Shown one piece after another: positions 43,521-52,831 of a stretch of DNA of 64,000 bases; the stretch's first letter is position 1; the number at the start of each line of letters is the position of its first letter. Origin of the DNA: Streptomyces smaragdinus (GTDB lineage: Bacteria; Actinomycetota; Actinomycetes; Streptomycetales; Streptomycetaceae); NCBI RefSeq assembly GCF_009604385.1, contig NZ_WEGJ01000023.1, forward strand, positions 34,304-98,303. Direction: 5' to 3'. The translations under genes were made by a program, and so were the position numbers. The notes below the pieces were generated by a model, which had not been told where the DNA came from, did not search any database, and worked only from the letters and a program-made list of their open reading frames with translations.

Positions 43521-44212
43521 CGGGCTCCCTTCGCCGCGCCGCGCTTCCAGGGCGTCAGCCACCGCTGGACGAGCAGGAGCAGTGCGTCGGCGGCGAAGGC
43601 CAGCAGGACGCAGATGACGGAGGCGGTGAGGACCTGGGCCTTGAAGGTCGTCTGCCGGCCCTCGTCGATCAGGTTGCCCAGCCCCCCGTAGCCGATGAGC
43701 GCGCCCACCGTGGTCAGCGCGATGGTCGACACCGTCGCGATCCGCAGGCCCGCCATCGACGCGGGGAGCGCGAGGGGCAGCTCCACCCGGAAGAGCAGGC
43801 GCGCCGGCCCGTACCCCATGCCGCGCGCGGACTCCCGTACGTCGGCCGGCACCGAGTCCAGACCGGCCAGGATGTTCCGTACGAGGATGGTCAGCGAGTA
43901 CAGCACCAGACCGGTGACGACGACCGAGGGCGAGATCCCGAAGACCGGGACCAGCAGGGAGAACATCGCCAGCGAGGGGATCGTGTACAGCAGCGTGGTG
44001 ACGCCGAGGACCGGCCCGCGCAGGACCGCCCAGCGCCGGGCGAGCAGGGCGAGCGGGAACGCGAGGAGCACACCGAGCAGCACCGACAGACCCGTGATCC
44101 ACAGATGCTGCACGGTGGCGTCGATGAGCTCCTGCTTGCGGGTACGCAGATACTCGCCGCAGATCCATTCGTTCGCCGCCAGGCAGCCCCCGGCGGACGG
44201 AAGATTCAGCAC
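43517..44212 (-). CDS. Glycine betaine/choline-type ABC transporter permease 1
   Basis: A 231-residue permease with the coupling motif ESARGMGYGPARLLFRVELP and family segments HLWITGLSVLLGVLLAFPLA and LLYTIPSLAMFSLLVPVFG. The GTG at 44212 is chosen because a strong GGAGGAGGGG ribosome binding site precedes it; the ATG at 44266 is upstream of that site. It is the first gene of the operon and divergent from the ATPase gene. Confidence 0.92.
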   Translation of the reverse strand: MLNLPSAGGCLAANEWICGEYLRTRKQELIDATVQHLWITGLSVLLGVLLAFPLALLARRWAVLRGPVLGVTTLLYTIPSLAMFSLLVPVFGISPSVVVTGLVLYSLTILVRNILAGLDSVPADVRESARGMGYGPARLLFRVELPLALPASMAGLRIATVSTIALTTVGALIGYGGLGNLIDEGRQTTFKAQVLTASVICVLLAFAADALLLLVQRWLTPWKRGAAKGAR

Positions 44213-44380
44213 CTCACCCCTCCTCCCCACGCACGCTGGTTCGAACCGTCCGGGCGCCTCGCCCATTCCAGGCGACCCTATCCGCAGGGTCCGGCGATCG
44301 CGGTTCGCACGTCGCCTGCGGCACCATGAAGTCCATCAGGTCGGGCGAGACCGGGGCCGACTGCGTCAGGATGAGGAGCC

Positions 44381-45538
44381 ATGATCCGATTCGAGCAGGT
44401 GACCAAGCGGTATCCCGACGGCACGACGGCCGTGTCCGATCTCACGTTCGAGGTGAACGAGGGCGAGCTGGTCACCCTCGTCGGCCCGTCCGGCTGCGGC
44501 AAGACGACCACGATGAAGATGGTCAACCGCCTCATCGACCCCACCGCGGGCCGGATCCTGGTGGACGGCCGGGACATCATGGACGGCGACCCGGTCGAGC
44601 TGCGCCGGCACATGGGCTACGTGATCCAGAACACCGGCCTCTTCCCGCACAAGACGGTCCTGGACAACACGGCCACCGTCCCCCACCTCCTCGGCTGGCC
44701 GAAGACCAAGCGCCTGGCCCGCGCCCGCGAGCTCCTGGACCTGGTGGGCCTGGACCCCTCCGTCTTCGGCGCCCGCTACCCCGACCAGCTCAGCGGCGGC
44801 CAGCGCCAGCGCGTGGGCGTGGCCCGCGCCCTGGCCGCGGACCCCCCGGTGCTCCTGATGGACGAGCCGTTCGGCGCGGTGGACCCGGTGGTGCGCGAAC
44901 GCCTGCAGACGGAGTTCCTGAAGCTCCAGTCCGACCTGCGCAAGACGGTCCTCTTCGTCACCCACGACATCGAGGAGGCCGTCCGCCTCGGCGACCGCAT
45001 GGCGGTCTTCGGCCAGGGCGTGATCGAGCAGTACGCCCCGCCCACGGAGGTCCTGGGCGCCCCCGCCAACGACTACGTCGCGGGCTTCGTCGGCGCCGAC
45101 CGCGGCCTGAAGCGCCTCTCGGTCACCCCCATCCAGGAATCGGACCTGGAACGCCCCCCGGTGGTCCACCTCGACGACTCGGCCCCCACCGCGGCCACCC
45201 ACCTGCGCACGGAGAAGGCCCGCTGGGCGGTCGTCCTGGACCAGGCGGACATCCTCCACGGCTGGGTCTCCCTGACGGCCCTGGAACGCGGCGGCACGGT
45301 CGCCGAACACGCCCGCCGCATGGAGGCCTGGCTCCCGGTGGGCGCCACCCTCAAACAGGCCTTCGCGACAATGCTCCAGTACGACGCGGGCTGGATCGCG
45401 GTGGTCGACGAACCCACAGGCCACTACCGCGGCACCCTCACCCCCACAGCCCTCCACGAGGCCCTCCGCCGCTCGATCGAATCGGACGCCAGGGACGTCC
45501 CGCGCGAGGACGTGGAGCTGGACTCGGTGCCGGGCTGA
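44381..45538 (+). CDS. Glycine betaine/choline-type ABC transporter ATP-binding protein
   Basis: A 385-residue ABC ATPase: Walker A GPSGCGKTTT near residue 36, Q-loop in YVIQNTGLFPH, signature QLSGGQRQRVGVARAL, and Walker B VLLMDEPFGAVDP. The C-terminal 110 residues form a CBS-type regulatory domain (RWAVVLDQADILHGWVSLTA; GWIAVVDEPTGHYRGTLTP), as in OpuA, where it senses ionic strength. It is divergent from its permeases across a 168-base spacer and converges on folE with 3 bases between stop codons. Confidence 0.93.
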   Translation: MIRFEQVTKRYPDGTTAVSDLTFEVNEGELVTLVGPSGCGKTTTMKMVNRLIDPTAGRILVDGRDIMDGDPVELRRHMGYVIQNTGLFPHKTVLDNTATVPHLLGWPKTKRLARARELLDLVGLDPSVFGARYPDQLSGGQRQRVGVARALAADPPVLLMDEPFGAVDPVVRERLQTEFLKLQSDLRKTVLFVTHDIEEAVRLGDRMAVFGQGVIEQYAPPTEVLGAPANDYVAGFVGADRGLKRLSVTPIQESDLERPPVVHLDDSAPTAATHLRTEKARWAVVLDQADILHGWVSLTALERGGTVAEHARRMEAWLPVGATLKQAFATMLQYDAGWIAVVDEPTGHYRGTLTPTALHEALRRSIESDARDVPREDVELDSVPG

Positions 45539-45541
45539 CCC

Positions 45542-46144
45542 TCAGCTGAGGATCAGGCTCATGGCCTCGGCGCGCGTGGTGGGGTTGCGCAGCTGCCCGC
45601 GCACCGCGGACGTGGTCGTCTTCGCCCCGGGCTTACGGATCCCGCGTACCGACATGCACATGTGCTCCGCCTCGATCACGATGATCGCGCCGCGGGCGTC
45701 GAGGATGCGCATCAGGCTGTCGGCGATCTGGGTGGTGAGACGTTCCTGCACCTGGGGACGGCGGGCGAAGACGTCCACGAGCCGGGCGAGCTTGGACAGC
45801 CCGGTGATCTTCCCGCTCTCCGCCGGGATGTAGCCGACGTGCGCCACACCGTGAAATGGCAACAAATGATGTTCACACATACTTACGACCTCGATATCGC
45901 GCACCACGATCATCTCGTCGTGCCCCAGATCGAACGTCGTCGTCAGCACGTCCTCCGGCGTCTGCCACAGGCCCGCGAATATCTCCTTGTACGCCCGGGC
46001 CACCCGCGCCGGGGTGTCCCGCAGCCCCTCCCGGTCCGGGTTCTCACCCACGGCGATCAGCAGCTCACGAACCGCGTCCGCCGCCCGCTTCTCGTCGAAC
46101 GTCCCGATCGTCTGCTCGCCGTCCAGCGTCACCGGATCCACCAT
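45542..46144 (-). CDS. folE: GTP cyclohydrolase I
   Basis: Opens GTP to dihydroneopterin triphosphate, the first committed step of folate synthesis. The 200-residue protein has the zinc ligands in SMCEHHLLPFHGVAHVGYIP and in AEHMCMSVRG, plus GLSKLARLVDVFARRPQVQE. ATG 46144 follows a GAGGA ribosome binding site; the upstream ATG at 46213 would add a non-conserved extension. It lies downstream of ftsH on the same strand (144-base gap), as usual in Streptomyces. Confidence 0.96.
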   Translation of the reverse strand: MVDPVTLDGEQTIGTFDEKRAADAVRELLIAVGENPDREGLRDTPARVARAYKEIFAGLWQTPEDVLTTTFDLGHDEMIVVRDIEVVSMCEHHLLPFHGVAHVGYIPAESGKITGLSKLARLVDVFARRPQVQERLTTQIADSLMRILDARGAIIVIEAEHMCMSVRGIRKPGAKTTTSAVRGQLRNPTTRAEAMSLILS

Positions 46145-46288
46145 TCGTGTCCTCGTTCCTGTCCCGCACGGTGCACGTATCCACTGCCCTTCGCGGTCGC
46201 GTGATCCGCTCACATGCGCGAAGCCGCGCCCTCCAGGCTAGAACCTGGTGAGCGCGGCGCGCATTCCGGGACTGCTGCGACGGGACCC

Positions 46289-48283
46289 TTACGCCTCCGG
46301 CTCCGCGTCCGCCGGCTGGGCGTCGCCCGCGAGGGGGGTCGTCCGGCCGTTCGTCGTCTGGGCGAGCTCCTTGCGGGAGATCACCGGGGGGCGGGTGGAC
46401 GGGGTGCGGCGGGAGGAGCCGGTCCAGGCCGGGCGGTCCGGGCGCTTGACGATGTCCTTGAAGACCTCGGCGATCTGCTCCTTGTTCAGGGTCTCCTTCT
46501 CCAGGAGCTCCAGGACCAGGTTGTCGAGGATGTCGCGGTTCTCGACCAGGATCTCCCAGGCCTCGTTGTGCGCGGCCTCGATCAGCTTCTTGACCTCTTC
46601 GTCGACCAGCGCGGCGACCTCCTCGGAGTAGTCGCGCTGGTGCGCCATCTCCTTGCCGAGGAACGGCTCGGAGTTGTCGTGGCCGAACTTGATCGCGCCG
46701 AGCCGCTCGGTCATGCCGTACTGCGTGACCATCGCGCGGGCCGTCTTGGTGGCCTTCTCGATGTCGTTCGAGGCGCCCGTGGTCGGGTCGTGGAAGACGA
46801 GCTCCTCCGCGGCCCGGCCGCCCATCATGTAGGCGAGCTGGTCGAGCATCTGGTTGCGCGTGGTGGAGTACTTGTCCTCGTCGGGCAGCACCATCGTGTA
46901 GCCGAGGGCGCGGCCGCGGGAGAGGATCGTCACCTTGTGCACCGGGTCGGCGTTGGGGGAGGCCGCCGCGACCAGGGCGTGTCCGCCCTCGTGATACGCG
47001 GTGATCTTCTTTTCCTTCTCCGACATGATGCGCGAGCGCTTCTGCGGGCCGGCGACGACGCGGTCGATGGCCTCGTCGAGGGCCTTGTTGTCGATCAGCT
47101 TCTGGTCGCCGCGGGCGGTGAGCAGCGCCGCCTCGTTCAGCACGTTCGCCAGGTCGGCACCGGTGAAGCCGGGGGTGCGCTTGGCGACGGCCGTGAGGTC
47201 GACGTCGTCCGTGATCGGCTTGCCCTTGCTGTGGACGTTCAGGATCGCGAGGCGGCCCAGCATGTCCGGGGACTCCACGGCGATCTGGCGGTCGAAGCGG
47301 CCGGGGCGCAGCAGCGCGGGGTCGAGGATGTCGGGGCGGTTCGTCGCGGCGATGAGGATCACGCCGCCCTTGACGTCGAAGCCGTCCATCTCGACGAGCA
47401 GCTGGTTCAGCGTCTGCTCGCGCTCGTCGTGCCCGCCGCCCATGCCGGCGCCGCGGTGGCGGCCGACGGCGTCGATCTCGTCGACGAAGACGATCGCCGG
47501 GGCGTTGGCCTTGGCCTGCTCGAACAGGTCGCGGACCCGGGAGGCGCCGACACCGACGAACATCTCGACGAAGTCGGAGCCGGAGATCGAGTAGAAGGGG
47601 ACCCCGGCCTCGCCGGCGACGGCGCGGGCCAGCAGGGTCTTGCCGGTGCCGGGCGGGCCGTAGAGGAGCACGCCCTTGGGGATCTTGGCGCCGACAGCCT
47701 GGAACTTCGCCGGCTCCTGGAGGAACTCCTTGATCTCCTGGAGCTCCTCGACGGCCTCGTCGGCGCCGGCCACGTCGGCGAACGTCGTCTTGGGGGTGTC
47801 CTTGGTGATCAGCTTGGCCTTGGACTTCCCGAAGTTCATCACCCGGGAGCCGCCGCCCTGCATCTGGTTCATCAGGAACAGGAAGACCAGGACGATGAGC
47901 ACGAAGGGCAGCAGGGTGAGCAGGATGCTCAGGAAGGGGTTGTCCTTGGTGGGCTTGACCGAGTAGCCGTCCTCGATCTTGCCGGCGTCGAACTTGGTCT
48001 GCAGCAGGTCCGCCAGATCGGCACCCTGGGTGTCGATGTAGTTGGCCTTGACCTTGCCGCTGTCGTCGATCTTGTTCGAGCCCTTGAGCTCGATCCTGAT
48101 CGTCTGGTCGTTGCCGGTGGTCAGCTCGGCCGCCTTGACCTTGTCCTGCTGGATCGCCTGAACGACCTTGGCGGTGTCGACCGACTTGTAGCCCTCGGAG
48201 GAGCCCACGAGCTCGATCAGCAGGACCACGGCGAGGACGGCCAGCACGATCCACATCACTGGCCCACGGAAGTATCGCTTCAC
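46289..48283 (-). CDS. ftsH: ATP-dependent zinc metalloprotease FtsH
   Basis: A membrane-bound AAA+ protease that degrades unassembled membrane proteins and unstable regulators. The 664-residue protein has an N-terminal helix (MWIVLAVLAVVLLIELV), an extracytoplasmic segment, a second helix (LLTLLPFVLIVLVFLFLMNQ), Walker A GPPGTGKTLLARA, the SRH region with NRPDILDPALLRPGRFDR, and the zinc motif HEGGH. The C-terminal extension is Pro/Ala/Glu-rich. The start is GTG 48283. It lies between hpt and folE on the minus strand. Confidence 0.97.
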   Translation of the reverse strand: MKRYFRGPVMWIVLAVLAVVLLIELVGSSEGYKSVDTAKVVQAIQQDKVKAAELTTGNDQTIRIELKGSNKIDDSGKVKANYIDTQGADLADLLQTKFDAGKIEDGYSVKPTKDNPFLSILLTLLPFVLIVLVFLFLMNQMQGGGSRVMNFGKSKAKLITKDTPKTTFADVAGADEAVEELQEIKEFLQEPAKFQAVGAKIPKGVLLYGPPGTGKTLLARAVAGEAGVPFYSISGSDFVEMFVGVGASRVRDLFEQAKANAPAIVFVDEIDAVGRHRGAGMGGGHDEREQTLNQLLVEMDGFDVKGGVILIAATNRPDILDPALLRPGRFDRQIAVESPDMLGRLAILNVHSKGKPITDDVDLTAVAKRTPGFTGADLANVLNEAALLTARGDQKLIDNKALDEAIDRVVAGPQKRSRIMSEKEKKITAYHEGGHALVAAASPNADPVHKVTILSRGRALGYTMVLPDEDKYSTTRNQMLDQLAYMMGGRAAEELVFHDPTTGASNDIEKATKTARAMVTQYGMTERLGAIKFGHDNSEPFLGKEMAHQRDYSEEVAALVDEEVKKLIEAAHNEAWEILVENRDILDNLVLELLEKETLNKEQIAEVFKDIVKRPDRPAWTGSSRRTPSTRPPVISRKELAQTTNGRTTPLAGDAQPADAEPEA

Positions 48284-48510
48284 GTCACTCCATACGGAAC
48301 GCCGGGCGCCCCGTCCCTCCTGCCCACCTGAGGCGCGGCGCCCCGCTGTCGGGGGGTGCCGCGCGTACGTGTATTACCCGGTCCTGAGCTTTCGACGGTA
48401 CACCGGAATTGTCACCCGCCGGGTGAGAGGGCGGCGAATGATGCGGCCCTCCCCTGCTCCAACGGTGAGAAGGGGCATTCCGTTCCCGATACGCCTGGGG
48501 CGTAACGGCC

Positions 48511-49065
48511 TCAGCCTCCGTACACGTGCGGGGCGAGGGTGCCCACGAACGGGAGGTTCCGGTACTTCTCCGCGTAGTCCAGCCCGTATCCGACGACGAA
48601 CTCGTTGGGGATGTCGAAGCCGGCCCACTCGACGTCGATGGCGACCTTCGCGGCTTCGGGCTTGCGCAGCAGCGTACAGACCTTCAGCGACTCGGGCTCG
48701 CGCGAGCCGAGGTTGGACAGCAGCCACGACAGCGTGAGGCCCGAGTCGATGATGTCCTCGACGATGAGGACGTGGCGGCCCTTGATGTCGGTGTCGAGGT
48801 CCTTGAGGATCCGCACGACGCCGGAGGACTGGGTGCCCGCGCCGTACGACGAGACGGCCATCCAGTCCATCGTGACGGGGGTGGACAGGGCGCGGGCGAG
48901 GTCGGCCATGACCATGACGGCGCCCTTGAGCACGCCGACGAGGAGCAGTTCCTTGCCCGCGTACTCAGCGTCGATCTTCGCGGCCAGCTCGGCCAGCTTC
49001 GCGTCGATCTCTTCCTTGGTGATGAGCACCGACTTGAGGTCGGTCCCCATGTCCTTCTGGTCCAC
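48511..49065 (-). CDS. hpt: Hypoxanthine phosphoribosyltransferase
   Basis: Salvages hypoxanthine and guanine to IMP and GMP using PRPP. The 184-residue protein has the PRPP motif VLIVEDIIDSGLTLSWLL, LLVGVLKGAVMVMADLAR and FVVGYGLDYAEKYRNLP. The GTG at 49065 (MDQKDMGTDL) has an AGGGA ribosome binding site and matches the family N-terminus. It lies 44 bases downstream of tilS and upstream of ftsH, the conserved tilS-hpt-ftsH order. Confidence 0.95.
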   Translation of the reverse strand: MDQKDMGTDLKSVLITKEEIDAKLAELAAKIDAEYAGKELLLVGVLKGAVMVMADLARALSTPVTMDWMAVSSYGAGTQSSGVVRILKDLDTDIKGRHVLIVEDIIDSGLTLSWLLSNLGSREPESLKVCTLLRKPEAAKVAIDVEWAGFDIPNEFVVGYGLDYAEKYRNLPFVGTLAPHVYGG

Positions 49066-49109
49066 CCGGGATCCCTGTCTACGTCGTGGGCGCCGTCGTC
49101 GCCGGCGTC

Positions 49110-50138
49110 TCAGCGGCCCAGCGGTTTCGCACGCTGCTGGATCACCAGTCTGCCATCCTGCCGTTTCGCCTCGACGCGCCCCGGCAGGTTGATGGCGCCC
49201 TGGCCGCGCCAGCCGGTGATCAGCTTGTCGACCTCCTCGATGTGCCGCGCGAAGAGCGAGCCGGCCGGCGCCCCCGCGGCGAGCAGCGAGGAGCGCAGGA
49301 CGCGGCGGCGGACGGCGGGGGGCAGCGCGTACAGCTTGGCGACCTCGAGGCGGCCGTCGGCGTCGCGGACGGTCCGCTCGGCGCCGGCGGCCCACGCGTC
49401 GAGGGCGTCGGCGTCGTCGCGGGAGAGCTGGGCCGTACGGGCGAGGGCCTCGACGACGCCCTTGCCGAGGGCCTTCTCCAGGATGGGCAGGGCTTCGTGG
49501 CGGACCCGGGAGCGGGTGTACGCGGGGTCCACGTTGTGCGGGTCGTCCCAGACCGGGAGGGACTGGACCATGCAGGCCTTGCGGGCGACCTGGCGGTCGA
49601 TCTCCAGGAACGGCCGCCGGTAGAGCCCGCCGCTGCCGGAGGCGGCCGCCATGCCGGACAGCGACCGGGTGCCGGAGCCGCGGGCGAGGCCGAGCAGCAC
49701 CGTCTCGGCCTGGTCGTCCCGGGTGTGCCCGAGGAGGACGGCCGCGGCGCCGAGGCGCTGTGCCGCTTCGTCCAGCGCCGCGTACCGGGCGTCGCGGGCG
49801 GCGGCCTCGGGGCCGCCCGCCCGCCCGATCGTCACACGGACGGACTCCACCGGGGCCAGGCCCATCGCCGTCAGCCGCTCGACGACGTCGGCGGCGCGGC
49901 GGTCGGAGCCCTCCTGCAGACCGTGGTCCACGGTGATGCCGGCGGCGCGGACGCCGCGGCGGGGGGCTTCGAAGGCGAGGGCGGAGGCGAGCGCCATGGA
50001 GTCGGCGCCGCCGGAGCAGGCGACCAGGACGAGGGGGGTGGCACCGGGGGAGGGAGTCCTGCCGTGCTCGGTGAGTACGTCGTGGAGTACGCGGCGAACT
50101 GCCAGACGTATCGCGGCGACCGCTGGATGGGGACCCAT
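49110..50138 (-). CDS. tilS: tRNA(Ile)-lysidine synthetase
   Basis: Modifies C34 of the CAT-anticodon tRNA-Ile to lysidine so that it reads AUA. The 342-residue protein carries the N-type ATP pyrophosphatase P-loop ACSGGADSMALASAL near residues 40-54, and DHGLQEGSDRRA, LLGHTRDDQAETVLLGLARG, which together define TilS. The C-terminal domain is short, as in actinobacteria. ATG 50138 is used; the upstream frame to 50435 does not look conserved. Confidence 0.93.
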   Translation of the reverse strand: MGPHPAVAAIRLAVRRVLHDVLTEHGRTPSPGATPLVLVACSGGADSMALASALAFEAPRRGVRAAGITVDHGLQEGSDRRAADVVERLTAMGLAPVESVRVTIGRAGGPEAAARDARYAALDEAAQRLGAAAVLLGHTRDDQAETVLLGLARGSGTRSLSGMAAASGSGGLYRRPFLEIDRQVARKACMVQSLPVWDDPHNVDPAYTRSRVRHEALPILEKALGKGVVEALARTAQLSRDDADALDAWAAGAERTVRDADGRLEVAKLYALPPAVRRRVLRSSLLAAGAPAGSLFARHIEEVDKLITGWRGQGAINLPGRVEAKRQDGRLVIQQRAKPLGR

Positions 50139-50304
50139 GGCTTTCACTTCTTTCACAAGAGGTCGAGCCGACCGATGAGTCTCAGTCACTGAGCGTGCGT
50201 CGATGGTGACAGAGAAGAGCCGACATCCGAGGATGGCACGGGGACGACCCGCCGCACGCTCCCTCGGACGGGTGAACCGCTCGCCCGTCCGGGGGGAGTG
50301 ACCC

Positions 50305-51447
50305 TCAGCCGGCCGTCCTGCCGTGCACCCGCGCGATCCAGTCCGCCGGTTTGGCGATCTCCGCCTTGGTGGGAAGCGTGTTCGGAGAGGTCCATACCCG
50401 GTTGAAGCCGTCCATACCGACGCTCTCCACCACATGCCGTACGAACTTCTCGCCGTCCTTGTACTGCCGGAGCTTCGCGTCGAGCCCCAGCAGCTTGCGC
50501 AGCGCCTGGTCGAGCCGGCCGGCCCCCTTGGCGCGGCGCTGCTGGAACTTCTCGCGGATCTCCGCCACGGACGGTACGACGGAGGGGCCCACGCCGTCCA
50601 TCACGTAGTCGGCATGGCCCTCGAGCAGCGACATCACGGCCGTGAGCCGGCCGAGGATCTCCCGCTGGGCGGGCGTCTGCACGACCTCGACCAGCGACCG
50701 CGGCTCGCCCTCGTCCTGGTCCTCGGGCTGGCGTCCGCCGGCCAGCGACTGGGCGGCCTCACGGAAACGTTCCAGCAGGGTCGAGGGGTCGACCTCGGTC
50801 TCCGCGAGGAACGACTGGATCTCGCTCTCCAGCTGGTCGCGCAGCCACGGCACCGCGGTGAACTGGGTGCGGTGGGTCTCCTCGTGCAGACACACCCAGA
50901 GCCGGAAGTCGTGCGGCTGTACGTCGAGCTCCCGCTCCACGTGCACGATGTTCGGCGCGACGAGCAGCAGCCGGCCGGCGCCTCCGCCGCCGTTGGTGGG
51001 CAGCTCGCGGGCGGGCGGGGCGAACGTCTCGTACTGGCCGAGGACCCGCGAGGCCAGGAACGACAGCAGCATGCCCAGCTCCACGCCGGTGACCTTGCCG
51101 CCGACGGCGCCGAGGACCGCGCCGCCGGGCATCGCGGAGCGCCGTTCGCGCATCTTGTCGACCAGGGGCGACAGGACGGCGCGGAACCCCGCGACGTTCG
51201 CCCGCACCCAGCCGGGGCGGTCGACGACGAGCACGGGGGTGTCGTGGGGCGCGCCGGCGGGGTCGTCTCCAAACATCCGCGTGTAGCCGCGGACGTGCTC
51301 CTCCGCGGCCTTCGCGTGCGTACGGAGCTCGGCGACGATGGCGCGGGCCTCGTCGCGGCTCACCTCCGGGCCCGGGCGTACGAGCCGTGTCGCGGTCGCC
51401 ACCGCGAGGTTCCAGTCGACCATCTCCGCACCGCCGATGCTCGTCAT
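50305..51447 (-). CDS. Zinc-dependent metalloprotease, DUF2342 / F420-biosynthesis-associated type
   Basis: A 380-residue actinobacterial protein with the zincin motif HEETH in VCLHEETHRTQFTAVPWL and a downstream glutamate-containing helix (MSLLEGHADYVMDGVG) that completes the metal site. Members of this family (zincin-like metallopeptidase, DUF2342) are annotated as coenzyme F420 biosynthesis-associated, but no function is proven. It lies upstream of tilS on the same strand, the conserved order. ATG 51447 is taken; ATG 51423 is an alternative. Confidence 0.85.
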   Translation of the reverse strand: MTSIGGAEMVDWNLAVATATRLVRPGPEVSRDEARAIVAELRTHAKAAEEHVRGYTRMFGDDPAGAPHDTPVLVVDRPGWVRANVAGFRAVLSPLVDKMRERRSAMPGGAVLGAVGGKVTGVELGMLLSFLASRVLGQYETFAPPARELPTNGGGGAGRLLLVAPNIVHVERELDVQPHDFRLWVCLHEETHRTQFTAVPWLRDQLESEIQSFLAETEVDPSTLLERFREAAQSLAGGRQPEDQDEGEPRSLVEVVQTPAQREILGRLTAVMSLLEGHADYVMDGVGPSVVPSVAEIREKFQQRRAKGAGRLDQALRKLLGLDAKLRQYKDGEKFVRHVVESVGMDGFNRVWTSPNTLPTKAEIAKPADWIARVHGRTAG

Positions 51448-51550
51448 ACCTTTCACCGTACGGGGCGTCCCGGCTTTTCGGGGCCCTTCCCGGCCCCGAG
51501 ATCTCCCCGATCCCCTTTCCCACCGGCGCACACGCCGAGCGGAGGGAAAC

Positions 51551-51582
51551 GTTCCGGCTCGTTCACCTCCGATTCACGTCCG
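51551..51582 (+). promoter_or_regulatory. PHO box (PhoP direct repeats) upstream of pstS
   Basis: Two consecutive 11-base direct repeats, GTTCACCTCCG (51561-51571) and ATTCACGTCCG (51572-51582), with a weaker unit starting GTTCCGG at 51551, match the Streptomyces PhoP direct-repeat unit. A -10-like TCTAAT lies at 51608-51613. Phosphate-starvation activation of pstSCAB by PhoRP is expected from the family. Confidence 0.8.
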
Positions 51583-51706
51583 ACGGGACGGCACGTCACC
51601 TGAACTGTCTAATTTCGGTCATGTCGAACAGTCCCACCGAGCGAGAGACCGGCAAGAGCGCGTTGCTGGAGGCAGAGATCTCGCGCACCCTCCCGTAAGG
51701 AACCAC

Positions 51707-52825
51707 GTGAAGCTCAACCGACTCGCCCCCCTGGCCGCCGCCGTCGCCGCCGGGGCGCTCGCCCTCACCGCCTGCGGCTCCGACAGCAACAACGACAGCG
51801 GCACCTCCACGGTCGCCGGGACCACCGACGCCGCCGGCGGCGTGAAGTGCGGCGGCAAGGGCGAACTGCGCGCCTCCGGGTCCTCCGCGCAGAAGAACGC
51901 CATGGACCAGTGGGTGAACGACTTCCAGGCCGCCTGCCCCGACGTCACCGTGAACTACCAGGCCACCGGATCCGGCGCCGGCATCCAGACCTTCCTCCAG
52001 GGCTCCACGGGCTTCGCCGGCTCCGACTCCGTGCTGAAGCCGGCCGAGGTCGAGCAGTCGAAGAAGGTCTGCGAGGGCGGCCAGGCCATCAACATCCCCA
52101 TGCTGGGCGGCCCGATCGCCGTCGGTTACCACGTCGAGGGCGTCGACAGCCTGGTCCTGGACGCGGACACCCTCGCCAAGATCTTCGACGGGAAGATCAC
52201 GAACTGGGACGACGAGGCGATCCAGAAGCTGAACCCGGACGCGAGCCTCCCCGGCACGAAGATCCAGCCGGTCAGCCGCTCCGACGAGTCCGGTACGACC
52301 GACAACTTCACCCAGTACCTCGCCGCCGCCGCCCCCGACGCCTGGACGCACGAGCCGGGCAAGAAGTGGCCGGTGGCCGGCGGCCAGTCCGCGGACGGCT
52401 CCTCCGGTGTCTCCGCCCAGGTCAAGCAGACCAACGGCGCGATCTCCTACTTCGAGCTGTCGTACGCCACGTCCAACGACATCCCCACGGTCAGGATCGA
52501 CACCGGCGCCGAGGCCCCCGTCGAGGCCACCTCCGCGAACGCCTCCAACGCCATCGCCGCCGCCAAGGTCACCGGCACCGGCCACGACCTGGCGATGAAG
52601 CTCGACTACGCCACGAAGGCCGACAAGGCGTACCCGATCACCCTGATCACGTACCAGATCACCTGCGACAAGGGGAACAAGTCCGACACCCTCCCCGCCG
52701 TGAAGTCCTTCCTCGGCTACACGGCGAGCGACAAGGGCCAGTCGGTGCTGCCCGGCCTCGGCTACGCCCCGCTCCCCGCCGAGATCGCCGGCAAGGTCCG
52801 CACCACCGTCGCGTCCCTGTCCTGA
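51707..52825 (+). CDS. pstS: Phosphate ABC transporter substrate-binding lipoprotein PstS
   Basis: The high-affinity phosphate-binding protein, lipid-anchored outside the membrane and also found in the medium in Streptomyces. The 372-residue protein has signal peptide APLAAAVAAGALALTAC with lipobox Cys23, then a Ser/Thr/Gly linker and the PBP domain: LRASGSSAQKNAMDQWV, ATGSGAGIQTFLQGSTGFAG (phosphate-binding TGS and SD residues) and SRSDESGTTDNFTQYL. The GTG at 51707 follows TAAGGA. It is first in pstSCAB and preceded by PHO boxes. Confidence 0.97.
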   Translation: MKLNRLAPLAAAVAAGALALTACGSDSNNDSGTSTVAGTTDAAGGVKCGGKGELRASGSSAQKNAMDQWVNDFQAACPDVTVNYQATGSGAGIQTFLQGSTGFAGSDSVLKPAEVEQSKKVCEGGQAINIPMLGGPIAVGYHVEGVDSLVLDADTLAKIFDGKITNWDDEAIQKLNPDASLPGTKIQPVSRSDESGTTDNFTQYLAAAAPDAWTHEPGKKWPVAGGQSADGSSGVSAQVKQTNGAISYFELSYATSNDIPTVRIDTGAEAPVEATSANASNAIAAAKVTGTGHDLAMKLDYATKADKAYPITLITYQITCDKGNKSDTLPAVKSFLGYTASDKGQSVLPGLGYAPLPAEIAGKVRTTVASLS

Positions 52826-52831
52826 GGCGCG